Source: JAUXFK01 sp034189035
GTDB lineage: Bacteria > Desulfobacterota > UBA8473
Length of the DNA stretch: 64,000 nt
Assembly (NCBI GenBank): GCA_034189035.1
Contig: JAXHVA010000012.1
Coordinates: 3,336-67,335, forward strand
Direction: 5' to 3'
Of this stretch, positions 53,123 to 61,450 are shown piece after piece. Position numbers and translations under genes: made by a program. Position 1 is the first letter of the stretch. Each line of letters opens with the position of its first letter. Under the pieces are notes generated by a model, which worked only from the letters and a program-made list of their open reading frames with translations, did not search any database and was not told the origin of the DNA.

Positions 53123-53887
53123 TTAGCCCTTGATTTCTCTCAAAGGAAACTGAGGGATTATCTCTTCTTCTATTCTTTTTATACAGTCAACCGGAGACAG
53201 ATGCCAATTTGGAGGGCAGGCAGACAGAACCTCTACAAAGCTGTAACCAAAACCATCTACCTGTTTTTGAAATGCCTTTTTAATGTATTTTTTGGTACGC
53301 TGATAATTTGCCGGGCTGCTTACCGATCCTCTGGCACTGTATACTGTTCCTTCGAAATCCGCTGCCAGCTCCGCAGCTCGAACAGGATATCCTTCAGCCT
53401 TTGGATCCCGTCCAAGCGGAGTTGTGGTGGTCTTCTGTCCAATAAGAGTAGTTGGCGCCAATTGTCCACCGGTCGTTCCATAATTTGTATTGTTGTACAT
53501 AATTGTTGTGATTCTCTCTCTGCGGGTCATCGCACCAATAAACCCACCGGCTCCGATTGCCAGGCAATCTCCATCCCCTTGAACCGTAAACACGATCGCT
53601 TCCGGGTTGAGTCGCTTTATTGCAGTAGCTGAATCCAAAGCACGACCATGTGCACAACTCAAAGTGTCTATGTTCCAAGAAACTTGAATAAAAGCATGGC
53701 AACCAACACCGAGTATGCAGATCGCATCTTCATAAATATCCATCTCCTCTAACACCTCAGAGATTATCCGGTGGATTACAGGGTGCTGACACCCGGAGCA
53801 ATACATCATTGCACCTGGAGGGTCTTTCCATATCCGCGGATTTCCACAAACCCGTTCTTTCTCTCTTGTACGTTTATCACTCTTCAT
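53123..53887 (-). CDS. 2-oxoacid:ferredoxin oxidoreductase, beta (TPP-binding) subunit
   Basis: A 254-residue beta subunit. The thiamine diphosphate/magnesium motif reads VQGDGDCLAIGAGG ... TIMYNNTNYG (GDGD to NN). The N-terminal MYCSGCQHPVIHR and the Cys in GVGCHAFIQ are typical Fe-S and cofactor contacts. It cleaves the 2-oxoacid to the acyl-TPP intermediate with the alpha subunit. Its start overlaps the alpha stop by four bases (ATGA). The subunit is short and lacks the ferredoxin domain, which is supplied by the delta subunit. Confidence 0.9.
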   Translation of the reverse strand: MKSDKRTREKERVCGNPRIWKDPPGAMMYCSGCQHPVIHRIISEVLEEMDIYEDAICILGVGCHAFIQVSWNIDTLSCAHGRALDSATAIKRLNPEAIVFTVQGDGDCLAIGAGGFIGAMTRRERITTIMYNNTNYGTTGGQLAPTTLIGQKTTTTPLGRDPKAEGYPVRAAELAADFEGTVYSARGSVSSPANYQRTKKYIKKAFQKQVDGFGYSFVEVLSACPPNWHLSPVDCIKRIEEEIIPQFPLREIKG

Positions 53888-54975
53888 ATCAATCTCTCTA
53901 CCTCCTCTAAGACTCTGCCCGGCATTATCATCCCCCCATCTGTAGGTAAATGCCGATCGAGTATACTTACCAGATGGACATCGGCCCGTCTCTCAACAGC
54001 AATCTTTACATCCTCTAACAGTAATCCCAAACTGTCTTCAACAACCAAAAACTTGCACCCATCAATGGCCTTTTCCCGGATGATTTCGTACGGAAATGGC
54101 CATGCAGTGATCGGCCTTACCAGACCCACTTTGAGCCCCTTTACGCGAGCCATGTTTACTGCCTCTTTGCCAACACGGGCCGTGTAACCATAGGCAACCA
54201 ATATCAACTCTGCATCTTCTGCTTTGTATGTTTCATACCGAAGCTCATCAGTTTCCATCTGTTTGTATTTTTCGTCCATGTGTCTTAACCAGGAGATGTA
54301 ATTGGGATATGGAGGCACCGGGAGCACTCCTGCAGCAGCATTTATCAGACGACATTTCCCGTCTTTTTGTCTTCTAATCCCTCTCAATGCCCAATCTTTC
54401 TCCTTCAAAGGACCAAAATCAATCGTCTTTACTTCAACAGATTCACAGACCTGTCCTAAAATACCATCTGTAAGAACGATCGTTGGGTTTCGGTACTTAT
54501 CTGCAAGATGAAAGGCAAGCTGAACCTGATCATGTATCTCCTGAACAGAGCAAGGTGCCAAAACAATATTTTTATACCCCCCCTGGCCTCCTCCTCTGGT
54601 AGCGCTTATATAGTCCATTTGAGCATGCCTGATGCTTCCTGCACCTGGCCCACCTCTTTGAACCAATACGATAATACAGGGCAGCTCTGCAGCAACACAA
54701 TGAGAAATAGTCTCCTGCATAAGCCCCCACCCCGGACTCGAGGTAGATGTCATTACCCGGAATCCAGCAGCAGCGCCACCGTAAAGCATATTAATCGACC
54801 CTACCTCGGACTGCGATTGTAAAAAAACCTTCCCTCTTTTTGGAAATTCACTTGCAAACCATTGGGTCACTTCATTTTGCGGGGTGATCGGGTAACCAAA
54901 GAAACCATCGCATCCCGCATACAAAGCCCCCCAACCCACCGCTTCATTTCCTTGAACAAATATCCTCTCTGCCAT
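53884..54975 (-). CDS. 2-oxoacid:ferredoxin oxidoreductase, alpha subunit (VorB/KorA-like)
   Basis: A 363-residue alpha subunit: VQGNEAVGWGALYAGCDGFF, GYPITPQNEVTQW, QSEVGSINMLYGGAAAGFRV, MTSTSSPGWGLMQETI and LVQRGGPGAGSIRHAQMDYI. The sequence pattern fits branched-chain (3-methyl-2-oxobutanoate, VorB) or 2-oxoglutarate (KorA) oxidoreductases better than pyruvate enzymes. The enzyme converts 2-oxoacid plus CoA to acyl-CoA, CO2 and reduced ferredoxin, or the reverse. Substrate cannot be fixed by eye. It lies second in the operon. Confidence 0.88.
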   Translation of the reverse strand: MAERIFVQGNEAVGWGALYAGCDGFFGYPITPQNEVTQWFASEFPKRGKVFLQSQSEVGSINMLYGGAAAGFRVMTSTSSPGWGLMQETISHCVAAELPCIIVLVQRGGPGAGSIRHAQMDYISATRGGGQGGYKNIVLAPCSVQEIHDQVQLAFHLADKYRNPTIVLTDGILGQVCESVEVKTIDFGPLKEKDWALRGIRRQKDGKCRLINAAAGVLPVPPYPNYISWLRHMDEKYKQMETDELRYETYKAEDAELILVAYGYTARVGKEAVNMARVKGLKVGLVRPITAWPFPYEIIREKAIDGCKFLVVEDSLGLLLEDVKIAVERRADVHLVSILDRHLPTDGGMIMPGRVLEEVERLI

Positions 54976-55021
54976 AAAGTCTTCCCCCTTGGAAATTCAA
55001 TAGATTTCCCGGTTTAACAGT

Positions 55022-55246
55022 TCAATTCTCAATAAACTTGTAAACCTCAACAGCATAATGTGGACACATCATCCCACAGACACCACATGCATTACACTTA
55101 TCCGGTTCTGAAACAACAGGCAATAGATATCCCAAAGGAGTAAACCTGTCCTCTGACATAACAATACACTCCTGTTTACAGAACAACACGCAGTATCCAC
55201 ATCCTCTACACTTGTTATCATCGATAATCATCTCTCCCTTTGCCAC
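55022..55246 (-). CDS. 2-oxoacid:ferredoxin oxidoreductase, delta (ferredoxin) subunit
   Basis: A 74-residue 2x[4Fe-4S] ferredoxin. The first motif is CRGCGYCVLFCKQEC and the second CNACGVCGMMCPHYA. It shuttles electrons from the TPP site to external ferredoxin. The start is GTG at 55246, with AGGAGG nine bases upstream. It is the first gene of the operon and lies about 50 bases downstream of the predicted transcription start. Confidence 0.9.
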   Translation of the reverse strand: MAKGEMIIDDNKCRGCGYCVLFCKQECIVMSEDRFTPLGYLLPVVSEPDKCNACGVCGMMCPHYAVEVYKFIEN

Positions 55247-55305
55247 TCTTCTTTTCCTCCTGTAAATTAATTAAACAGTACCATTGAAATTCGCAGCATT
55301 GAAAA

Positions 55306-55334
55306 ATTATAACTTGGACAATAGACACTGTCAA
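55306..55334 (-). promoter_or_regulatory. Consensus sigma-70 promoter of the oxidoreductase operon
   Basis: On the minus strand TTGACA (55334-55329) and TATAAT (55311-55306) are exact consensus hexamers with 17 bases between them. The predicted start is near 55299, about 50 bases before the GTG of the delta subunit. Further upstream two near-copies of GTCCGGTTT lie at 55370 and 55403 (plus-strand reading), a possible activator or repressor site. Confidence 0.78.
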
Positions 55335-55495
55335 TAAACAAACTTTCTATTTTCGTATCATTGCAGAATGTCCGGTTTTCATTACAAGAGAAAAGTCCGG
55401 TTTGTGAATTATAGGAAATATAGGTCTGCCCTGGAGAATAAAAATCAAAAACCACCACTCCAATCCATGACAAAAACGCCATACTAATTTTTCGG

Positions 55496-55537
55496 AGTCG
55501 ACTACTACCGCTAGAAGCGGTGGTAGTCGACTTTTTT
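55496..55537 (+). terminator. Strong orphan terminator on the plus strand
   Basis: A 17-bp stem (AGTCGACTACTACCGCT with its complement, one G-T pair) with a 3-base loop, followed by TTTTTT on the plus strand. No plus-strand gene ends nearby. It could shield the divergent oxidoreductase promoter region, end an unannotated small RNA, or be left over from a lost gene. Confidence 0.7.
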
Positions 55538-55620
55538 ATTAGCCGTTGCTTTTCCTCTCAAGTATGTTTAAAAATCATTGGTTCTGGATATAAAATAAAG
55601 TATACTATCAATCTGAAACA

Positions 55621-55790
55621 CTAATTGATTGTGTCCATTTGGAGGCCGACAGCCTCCACAACAAAGTCGGCCATCCTTCCTTTGGTGTTTTCATAGATCT
55701 TTTCAATTGCAGGCTCTCTGTCCACATTGATACAATGGGTTGCAAACATCTTTCCCAATACATTCATGAATGAAAAGTCCGACCGGGAAA
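55621..55790 (-). pseudogene. Possible zinc alcohol dehydrogenase-like fragment
   Basis: The minus strand reads KMFATHCINVDREPAIEKIY and GRMADFVVEAVGLQMD, which resembles the cofactor-domain segment of medium-chain dehydrogenases (MGATHTIN ... GADVVIEAVG). The frame is only about 55 codons long and upstream sequence to about 56000 continues in other frames without clear motifs. I treat it as a truncated remnant. Confidence 0.4.
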
Positions 55791-56212
55791 AGATACTCTT
55801 CTTTCAAATAGTCTGTAGTGAACCTTGGCAAATAACTGCCGCAGGTGGCGCTGTGCTAAACTTTGACAAGGCTGCTGCCGAGGGAGCTTCTAAAATATGA
55901 TGCCTTTTCACGTCTATGATTTCGATCCTTTCTGAAGCCACGATTTGACCAGCTTTCAAAACTTAATCAAGCATCGCGCTTGCCGGCGCTTACCCCAGCA
56001 CTACCGAACCGCACAGGTCGAAATTTTTCCGTATACAAAACTATAAAACGAAGTACCACGCTCTTCTTTGGATATCAATACAAACCATTAAATGATTATG
56101 TCCGTATTCCTGTTGTTCTTATTTTCAAGAATCAGGTTGCAAAACATACCTGTTTGATTATAGTATATGATCAGGCAGGTGCCGAACAAAAAAACATCAT
56201 CTGGCGGGCCAT
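55791..56212. other. Intergenic stretch before the GTPase pair
   Basis: About 420 bases without a convincing gene. It probably contains more of the decayed dehydrogenase on the minus strand. A 101-codon plus-strand frame (55980-56285) overlaps the GTPase start, has no motif and is dismissed. A promoter for the GTPases was not identified. Confidence 0.45.
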
Positions 56213-57871
56213 ATGTTTCATACAACAAAGGGAAAAAGGACAAGAAAGGTTGAGAATACCGATAAAATCATCAACACCACAATAGCAGGCCTCGCTACTG
56301 ATCCCAAAGTGTTTGAAGAGGTGAAAGAGACGGCTATCAAGACGCTAAGGATCATTGAATTCAAGGAGGCCCACCCCTCCCTTCCTTTGATCATCGTCAT
56401 GATGGGAGGAACAGGAACCGGCAAGTCTACGGTATTCAATGGACTCATAGAGCATGAGATTAGCATGACCAGTGTTGAGAGACCTGCTACAGGGGGTGGG
56501 ATATTTTATTGTCATGAAGAGCATATCCCACCCCTGAAAGAGATGATCAAACCCTGGTGGAATAATATCCTTCTATTGGAGAGCGGCAACATCTCTCAAC
56601 CCCTTTCAGGAGAAGCGGGTAAAATCACCGTCGTGTTACATCAAGATCCTGACGGATGGTTCATAGCGATCGATTCTCCGGATCTGGACAGCCTCGTTGA
56701 AGAGAACGAAAAAGCAGCGCTTGATTTCTACCTCCTTGCAGACTTGATAGTATTCATAAGCAGTATGGAGAAGTATGCGGATAATCGCCCTCTATCTCAG
56801 TTAAAACAGGCCAGGTTAGATGAAAGGGAAGTGGTCTTTGTACTGAATAAGATAACTCCGGACGTACAGTCTGAAGAGATACATGCTCAGATCAATAACT
56901 GGGGTCTCACGGAGGAAAAAGGCACCTTTACATTGAGAAGAATTCAACCGGTATCTGTAGAGGGAATTTCATCTGAGCTTGGACCATTTAAAAAATATAT
57001 ACAGGACACCATTGAAAAGGATTCCAAAAAGGTCAGAAAGAAAGAGATCTCCGCAGCCCGCAAGAGGTTGACTTTCTTGCAGGAGCGCCTCCAAAAGATG
57101 ATTTCATTGGAAAGGGAAGCATATGACAACCACGTGCTCACCCTTGAAAACACATTTCTCAGTGTCTGGAGCCAATTGCATAATAATCTCTCCATGCCAA
57201 AGGACCCGGCTCTGAAAAAGGTCCTGAAATCGCACATTAAAGAGCTTTACCAAAAGTATGACATCCTTGCCCCCCCTCGCCGCCTTATCTCATCCGTTTT
57301 CAAGATCCCGCTCCGTCTTATGGGGATACTCCCTCCCCTGGAGGATAAGATAGGGCAAGATATAAAGACCCTCCATCACAAGACAGATATGGCACCCATA
57401 GTGTCCGCTTTGACCGAATACCAGCTTCGTGTAGCCCGAGAAATAAAGGAGGGGCCTTTTAAAAGAGCCCTCTATGAAAAGAAACCTGAAATGGATCAGG
57501 ATGAGGTAAAGGAGCTTTTCCAGACTTCTCTCAAGGAAGTGGAGGTCTGGCTCGACGAAAGATTCAAGGAAATGAAGAGAGGGATGCCGGCCCATAAAAA
57601 AGCGGGAATGTATTCCCTTTCTCTGGCCTGGGGCGTGGTTATTGTGGGGATAGAAAGTGTTACAATGGGTGGACTGAGCATTCTTGAGATGGCCATTGAT
57701 GCGGCCCTGGCCCCCTTTGTCACGGGGGGGACCCTGGAGATATTCGTCCTTAACGAAATGAAGGCCATTGCCAGGGGTCTCAATGAGAGGTACACTAAGG
57801 TTGTAAGAACCGTATTGACCGCGCAAAACGATCGATATCTTAAAATTTTAAAGGATTTACAACCAAGATGA
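56213..57871 (+). CDS. Membrane-associated dynamin-like GTPase, first of a pair
   Basis: A 552-residue protein. G1 is MMGGTGTGKSTVFNGL (residues 63-78), G3 is IAIDSPDLDSL and G4 is FVLNKITPD. A helical middle part follows, with a basic stretch EKDSKKVRKKEISAARKRL. The C-terminus has two amphipathic or membrane segments (YSLSLAWGVVIVGIESVTM and AIDAALAPFVTGGTLEIFVL). This layout suggests a dynamin- or YfjP-like GTPase that acts on membranes. Its last four bases overlap the start of a second GTPase of exactly the same length (ATGA), so the two are made together and may form a heterodimer. Substrate process unknown. The Shine-Dalgarno before ATG 56213 is weak. Confidence 0.75.
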   Translation: MFHTTKGKRTRKVENTDKIINTTIAGLATDPKVFEEVKETAIKTLRIIEFKEAHPSLPLIIVMMGGTGTGKSTVFNGLIEHEISMTSVERPATGGGIFYCHEEHIPPLKEMIKPWWNNILLLESGNISQPLSGEAGKITVVLHQDPDGWFIAIDSPDLDSLVEENEKAALDFYLLADLIVFISSMEKYADNRPLSQLKQARLDEREVVFVLNKITPDVQSEEIHAQINNWGLTEEKGTFTLRRIQPVSVEGISSELGPFKKYIQDTIEKDSKKVRKKEISAARKRLTFLQERLQKMISLEREAYDNHVLTLENTFLSVWSQLHNNLSMPKDPALKKVLKSHIKELYQKYDILAPPRRLISSVFKIPLRLMGILPPLEDKIGQDIKTLHHKTDMAPIVSALTEYQLRVAREIKEGPFKRALYEKKPEMDQDEVKELFQTSLKEVEVWLDERFKEMKRGMPAHKKAGMYSLSLAWGVVIVGIESVTMGGLSILEMAIDAALAPFVTGGTLEIFVLNEMKAIARGLNERYTKVVRTVLTAQNDRYLKILKDLQPR

Positions 57872-59526
57872 GAATGAAAAGTTCTTCGGATACTCTTGTT
57901 GCCATGCAGGATCGAATAGATCAGTTGGATGACCTGGCAAAGGCGGGAAGTCTCCTTTCCTCTTCAGACAGGGACCGGGTCTTCGACGTATGCGCAAAGG
58001 CAAAGAACTACCTTAAAAAGGCCGCACAGACCCCCCTGAAGATAGGTCTCCTTGGAGGCACAGGAGTTGGAAAATCCACCATCATTAATGCCCTTGCGGG
58101 AAAGACAATCTCCGTGGTCTCCCACAAGCGACCTTACACTGATAAGGTTGTGGTCTATCGTCATCATGAAGCGGAGACTGGATTCAGCAAGGACTATTCC
58201 TTCCTCAGCCCCCCTGCAGTACACGATGTCAAAGAAATTCAACATATTATAATATGTGATCTTCCAGACTATGACAGTCTGATCCGTACTCATCAACAAA
58301 TGGTAGTGGAGTTTGCGGTTGAGCTTGATCTTCTTGTTTGGGTGGTCTCTCCTGAGAAATACGCGGACCGTTCAATGTCCGAATTGATGAAGCTCCTGAA
58401 GAAATCAAAAAACAACTTCTCCTTTGCCCTGAACAAAAGAGACGAACTCGGAGAGAATGATCTGGCACGGATCATAGGAAGCTTCACCCTCCTGCTTCAG
58501 CAATTCTCCGTTGATAACCCACGAATCTTCTCAATTTCCGCGGGAGATGCATTGCAGGGAAACGGTTCACCAGGGGCCCTTGAGTTTCGTCGATTTTCTG
58601 AATTTATCTTCAGGAAAAGAAAAGAGAAGGAACTCGTGGCCATAAAGGCGGCGAACCTTGAAGAGGAGATTGAGGATCTGGCCAGGGAAATCGTGAAGAA
58701 CCTCCATATGGGCAGGGACATAGAGAGACTCATAAAAGTCCTCGATAGAACGAAAGGGGAACTTTTCTCTCTGAAGGACGTTGCCCGTGATGAAGTGCTT
58801 GGACTCCTGGACCCTGATCTGGACAAACGTCTCTTCTCAGTATTGGAAGACAGGAACATGTACCTCTGGCCTGTGCGAATCGTAAACAATATTTTGAAAC
58901 GAATCTCACCGTCAGTCAGGTCCAACACCGTTACCAAGAAACCCTATGCCCTCCCTGAATACGCCGGGGCAATAGATAATCGAATTGGAAGTGTTTTGGC
59001 GGACATTCCCTGCGATCCTCCTGAATTTTCTATGGTACGTCGGCTAAAGACATTTATTTTTAGAAACCAACAGTCAATGGACACCCTGGCTGAACTCTCT
59101 CAATTCGGGCAGAGAGGACAATGGCTGTTCATAGTGAGGCAGTGGCTGTATCTAGGCGTTCCATTTCTATTCTTCCTGTGCTTTATGCTTGGAATTCATG
59201 AACTCTCGGAATTGTCTGAATTCCTGGACCCCATAAAAGTAATGAAAAGCGTATACAACCTTCCCCTTAAGCTGTTTGAAAGTGATGGGACCACGGCGTT
59301 TATAAGTCTTGTCCTCATTGAAGGTCTTGTGTGTACACACCTTTCCAGCAGAAAGAAAAAGGACCTTGAAAATCTGATGATCGGGATAAAGGCAAAGATT
59401 GCAGAAGGAATGTCCGATTCCCTCATGAATCAACTCTCTGACGAATTTTCACAAATAAGCGAATGGTCCCAAAAGATGCATAAGGAGTTCACTGTATTGA
59501 AAGACGGCTATAAGGCCTCTGTTTAA
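57868..59526 (+). CDS. Membrane-associated dynamin-like GTPase, second of a pair
   Basis: A 552-residue protein. G1 is GLLGGTGVGKSTIINALAG, G3 is IICDLPDYDSLIRTH and G4 is FALNKRDELGEND. After a helical region come two transmembrane segments (WLYLGVPFLFFLCFMLGIHE and FISLVLIEGLVCTHL) and a final coiled helix. The G-domain resembles Era/YfjP-type GTPases. It overlaps the first GTPase by four bases, and the two G-domains differ clearly in sequence, so the pair arose by an old duplication and divergence. Paired dynamin-like GTPases in other bacteria form heteromers that remodel membranes; the role here is not known. Confidence 0.77.
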   Translation: MRMKSSSDTLVAMQDRIDQLDDLAKAGSLLSSSDRDRVFDVCAKAKNYLKKAAQTPLKIGLLGGTGVGKSTIINALAGKTISVVSHKRPYTDKVVVYRHHEAETGFSKDYSFLSPPAVHDVKEIQHIIICDLPDYDSLIRTHQQMVVEFAVELDLLVWVVSPEKYADRSMSELMKLLKKSKNNFSFALNKRDELGENDLARIIGSFTLLLQQFSVDNPRIFSISAGDALQGNGSPGALEFRRFSEFIFRKRKEKELVAIKAANLEEEIEDLAREIVKNLHMGRDIERLIKVLDRTKGELFSLKDVARDEVLGLLDPDLDKRLFSVLEDRNMYLWPVRIVNNILKRISPSVRSNTVTKKPYALPEYAGAIDNRIGSVLADIPCDPPEFSMVRRLKTFIFRNQQSMDTLAELSQFGQRGQWLFIVRQWLYLGVPFLFFLCFMLGIHELSELSEFLDPIKVMKSVYNLPLKLFESDGTTAFISLVLIEGLVCTHLSSRKKKDLENLMIGIKAKIAEGMSDSLMNQLSDEFSQISEWSQKMHKEFTVLKDGYKASV

Positions 59527-59757
59527 TGTCTTTCCGGAAATGATAACATTTTGCTGGCATCCTTCATTTTTATTCAAAAGGGGTCCACATTTTATTTGAT
59601 AAAGGCAAAGCATTATCTATTCTAGTCCATAAATTGGGAAGAGCTGTTTATTTTATGCTAAAGAACAAAGAAGCCTTTGACCAGAATACGTTCTATGAAG
59701 ATACGGGGCAAGTTTTTATTCCTCACTTCCCATCAATTTTTATTATCAAGAATGAAG

Positions 59758-59830
59758 ACCTGACCCCGCTGTTTCATGGACCCCCTTGTTTTGCGTTGTT
59801 TTGTCCTAATTCAAAAACTGACCCCGCTTC
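59758..59830 (-). repeat. GGGGTCAG-type short repeat pair
   Basis: AGCGGGGTCAG occurs twice on the minus strand (59770-59760 and 59828-59818), 58 bases apart. A shorter copy, GGGGTCAG, lies at 61330-61323. Motifs of this kind flank REP-associated transposase units in related genomes (from memory). The 59828 copy starts right where the radical SAM reading frame loses similarity, so the element seems to have truncated that gene. Confidence 0.5.
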
Positions 59831-60018
59831 TTTTCCAGTAAGGGCTCGCCGCCAAAGAGACCGAGGTAGAGTTGACTGTCCACTGGCAGGCAGGTCAGGG
59901 CGGCGTCAATACAGCGTTTCGCCATATCGAGCGTCATGTCCGACTTCCTGCTGTTCCCTGCCTTACAGTAACGACACGCCTGGTTGCACCGATGCGTCAG
60001 GCTCAAGATCGTTTTCAT
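59806..60018 (-). pseudogene. Radical SAM protein, N-terminal fragment
   Basis: The 70-codon frame starts with ATG 60018 and has an intact Fe-S motif, CNQACRYCKAG, then the GGEP motif (GLFGGEPLLEK). It ends at once in a GGGGTCAG-type repeat. The remaining part of the SAM barrel and the C-terminal domain are missing. Its start overlaps the stop of the preceding radical SAM gene (ATGA), showing the two were translated together. The family cannot be narrowed beyond peptide-modifying-type radical SAM enzymes. Confidence 0.72.
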
Positions 60019-61035
60019 TTTTCCAGTCTCACAAATGGATCAACACGAAGGAATGTGCCATAGGCCTTTTCAGCAGCGGCCTTGCACCCTCCACGGCACG
60101 ACTCTTTTAGAGAGTGGTCGCAATCTCTTCATTCCACCGGCCAAGTCGTGCGAAACGCATCCACATGCGCATGATTTTCGTATATGTCGCGCACTGAATC
60201 ACACTTGATATTGCCAATGATCACCGAGGAATGTTCGCAAACTCGAAAATTGCCGGTTGGGTCGACGATGAGTGTCGAATCCTCCCCAGCCAGAGGACAC
60301 CAGTTGAATTGGATATGCGAAAAACGCGTGATATCGACCATGCACGGCTCGATAAAAACCCCGGTCGCTATGGGAAATCCGTTTTCGACAGCGATCTTTC
60401 CAACACCTCCAGATTTTCTTCGACCATTGCTAGTGTCAGGAACAACTCCTCGGAATAGCTGATATTGGCTGCCCCGGCATTGATTCTGTTATATAAAAAG
60501 GAGTTTGCACCAAGTACCATGGCCATATGAACTGTAGGACCAAGATCACAATAGTTTTGGCGAGTGGCAACAAAGACAACGATCAGATGCCCGCCGGCAA
60601 GATGCACGTTTGTCATACCATCTACGACCGCATCCCACGCCCCATCACGACCTGCAATTCTATCATGCACGTCGCGCTGCCAACTCAGAAGCGACACTTG
60701 GTAGCTACTGTTGCGTATTGTTGCCTCAACAAAAGGTTCCGTTAGGTTGACACCATTAGTAATGATTTGAGCAGTGAGACCCTGTGCACGAATAAACTCT
60801 ATAATTTCAATCATATCGGAACGAAGTGTTGGTTCACCACCACTCAGCGCCACAGTCGAGACGGAGATATCTTCCCTCAACCTGAGAATCGTCTGCTTGA
60901 TTTCGGCGGTGCTCATCTCTTCCTGGATATTCTCTGCATAGTTCAGTTCAGGCGCACGCCAGGCATTGTAGCAATGACGGCAGCGATTGTTAAAGCTATA
61001 GTTTAACTCCAGAACAAATGTATTTGGAAGAGCCT
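60015..61035 (-). pseudogene. Radical SAM/SPASM protein gene with several lesions
   Basis: It begins near NYSFNNRCRHCYNAW, where the first cysteine of the CxxxCxxC motif appears to be Phe (60992-60994). It continues VALSGGEPTLRSDMIEIIEF, TAQIITNGVNLTEPF and later SPASM-type cysteines (FNWCPLAGEDS, FRVCEHSS, CRGGCKAAAEKAYG). A frameshift lies near 60405. An in-frame TGA at 60129-60131 takes the place of the first cysteine of the expected CxxC (E-stop-RDC). The gene ends at 60015-60017, overlapping the next radical SAM start. Intact relatives mature peptides (RiPP or sulfatase type). The upstream end has no clear start. Several lesions make it a pseudogene. Confidence 0.7.
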
Positions 61036-61450
61036 ATGATAAACCTGTCGTTTCATCGATTGGTTTACTGGTCATGGCAACTCTTGACGGATAAGGGGAC
61101 TCCCCTTCAGATTTTAAGAATTTTATTCGATTAAAAAAAGTATTATTTGCCGTCCCTTTATCTTTCGACGCTCTATCCCCCGGATCATAATGGGGGAAAA
61201 AGGGTCAACCCTTGACAGAGGACAAATCGCTCTAAGTTCCTTAAAAATTTCTTTAGCGGCTTGCTCTTTTCCGCCTTCTGCAAGAACCTCTGATACGCTT
61301 AACATTTGTCCCTTGTCAAGGGCTGACCCCATTATTCGATGTCCCTCCACAAGGCAAAGGCTCCACCTTGAAGTATTTGGGGGAATCCTGGCAGTGGAGT
61401 TACCAGGCTTTCGGAGAGCTCTTGCCTATCCCGCATAGCAAGATTTTTGT
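61036..61450. other. Gap with an unrecognised short frame
   Basis: About 415 bases. A minus-strand frame of 75 codons (61350-61123; LDKGQMLSVSEVLAEGGKEQ) is not recognised, lacks a clear ribosome binding site and lies beside a GGGGTCAG-type repeat (61323-61330), so I do not call it a gene. Confidence 0.4.

Noticed and set aside
55980..56285. 101-codon plus-strand frame before the first GTPase
   Set aside because: It overlaps the GTPase start, has no recognisable domain and no ribosome binding site.
59634..60110. 158-codon plus-strand frame across the radical SAM remnants
   Set aside because: It is antisense to clear radical SAM motifs and consists of low-complexity Arg/Ser/Pro sequence typical of a shadow frame.
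61123..61350. 75-codon minus-strand frame near the Panacea antitoxin as its toxin
   Set aside because: It lies downstream, has no clear ribosome binding site and no match; the broken gene upstream with two-base spacing is the better partner.
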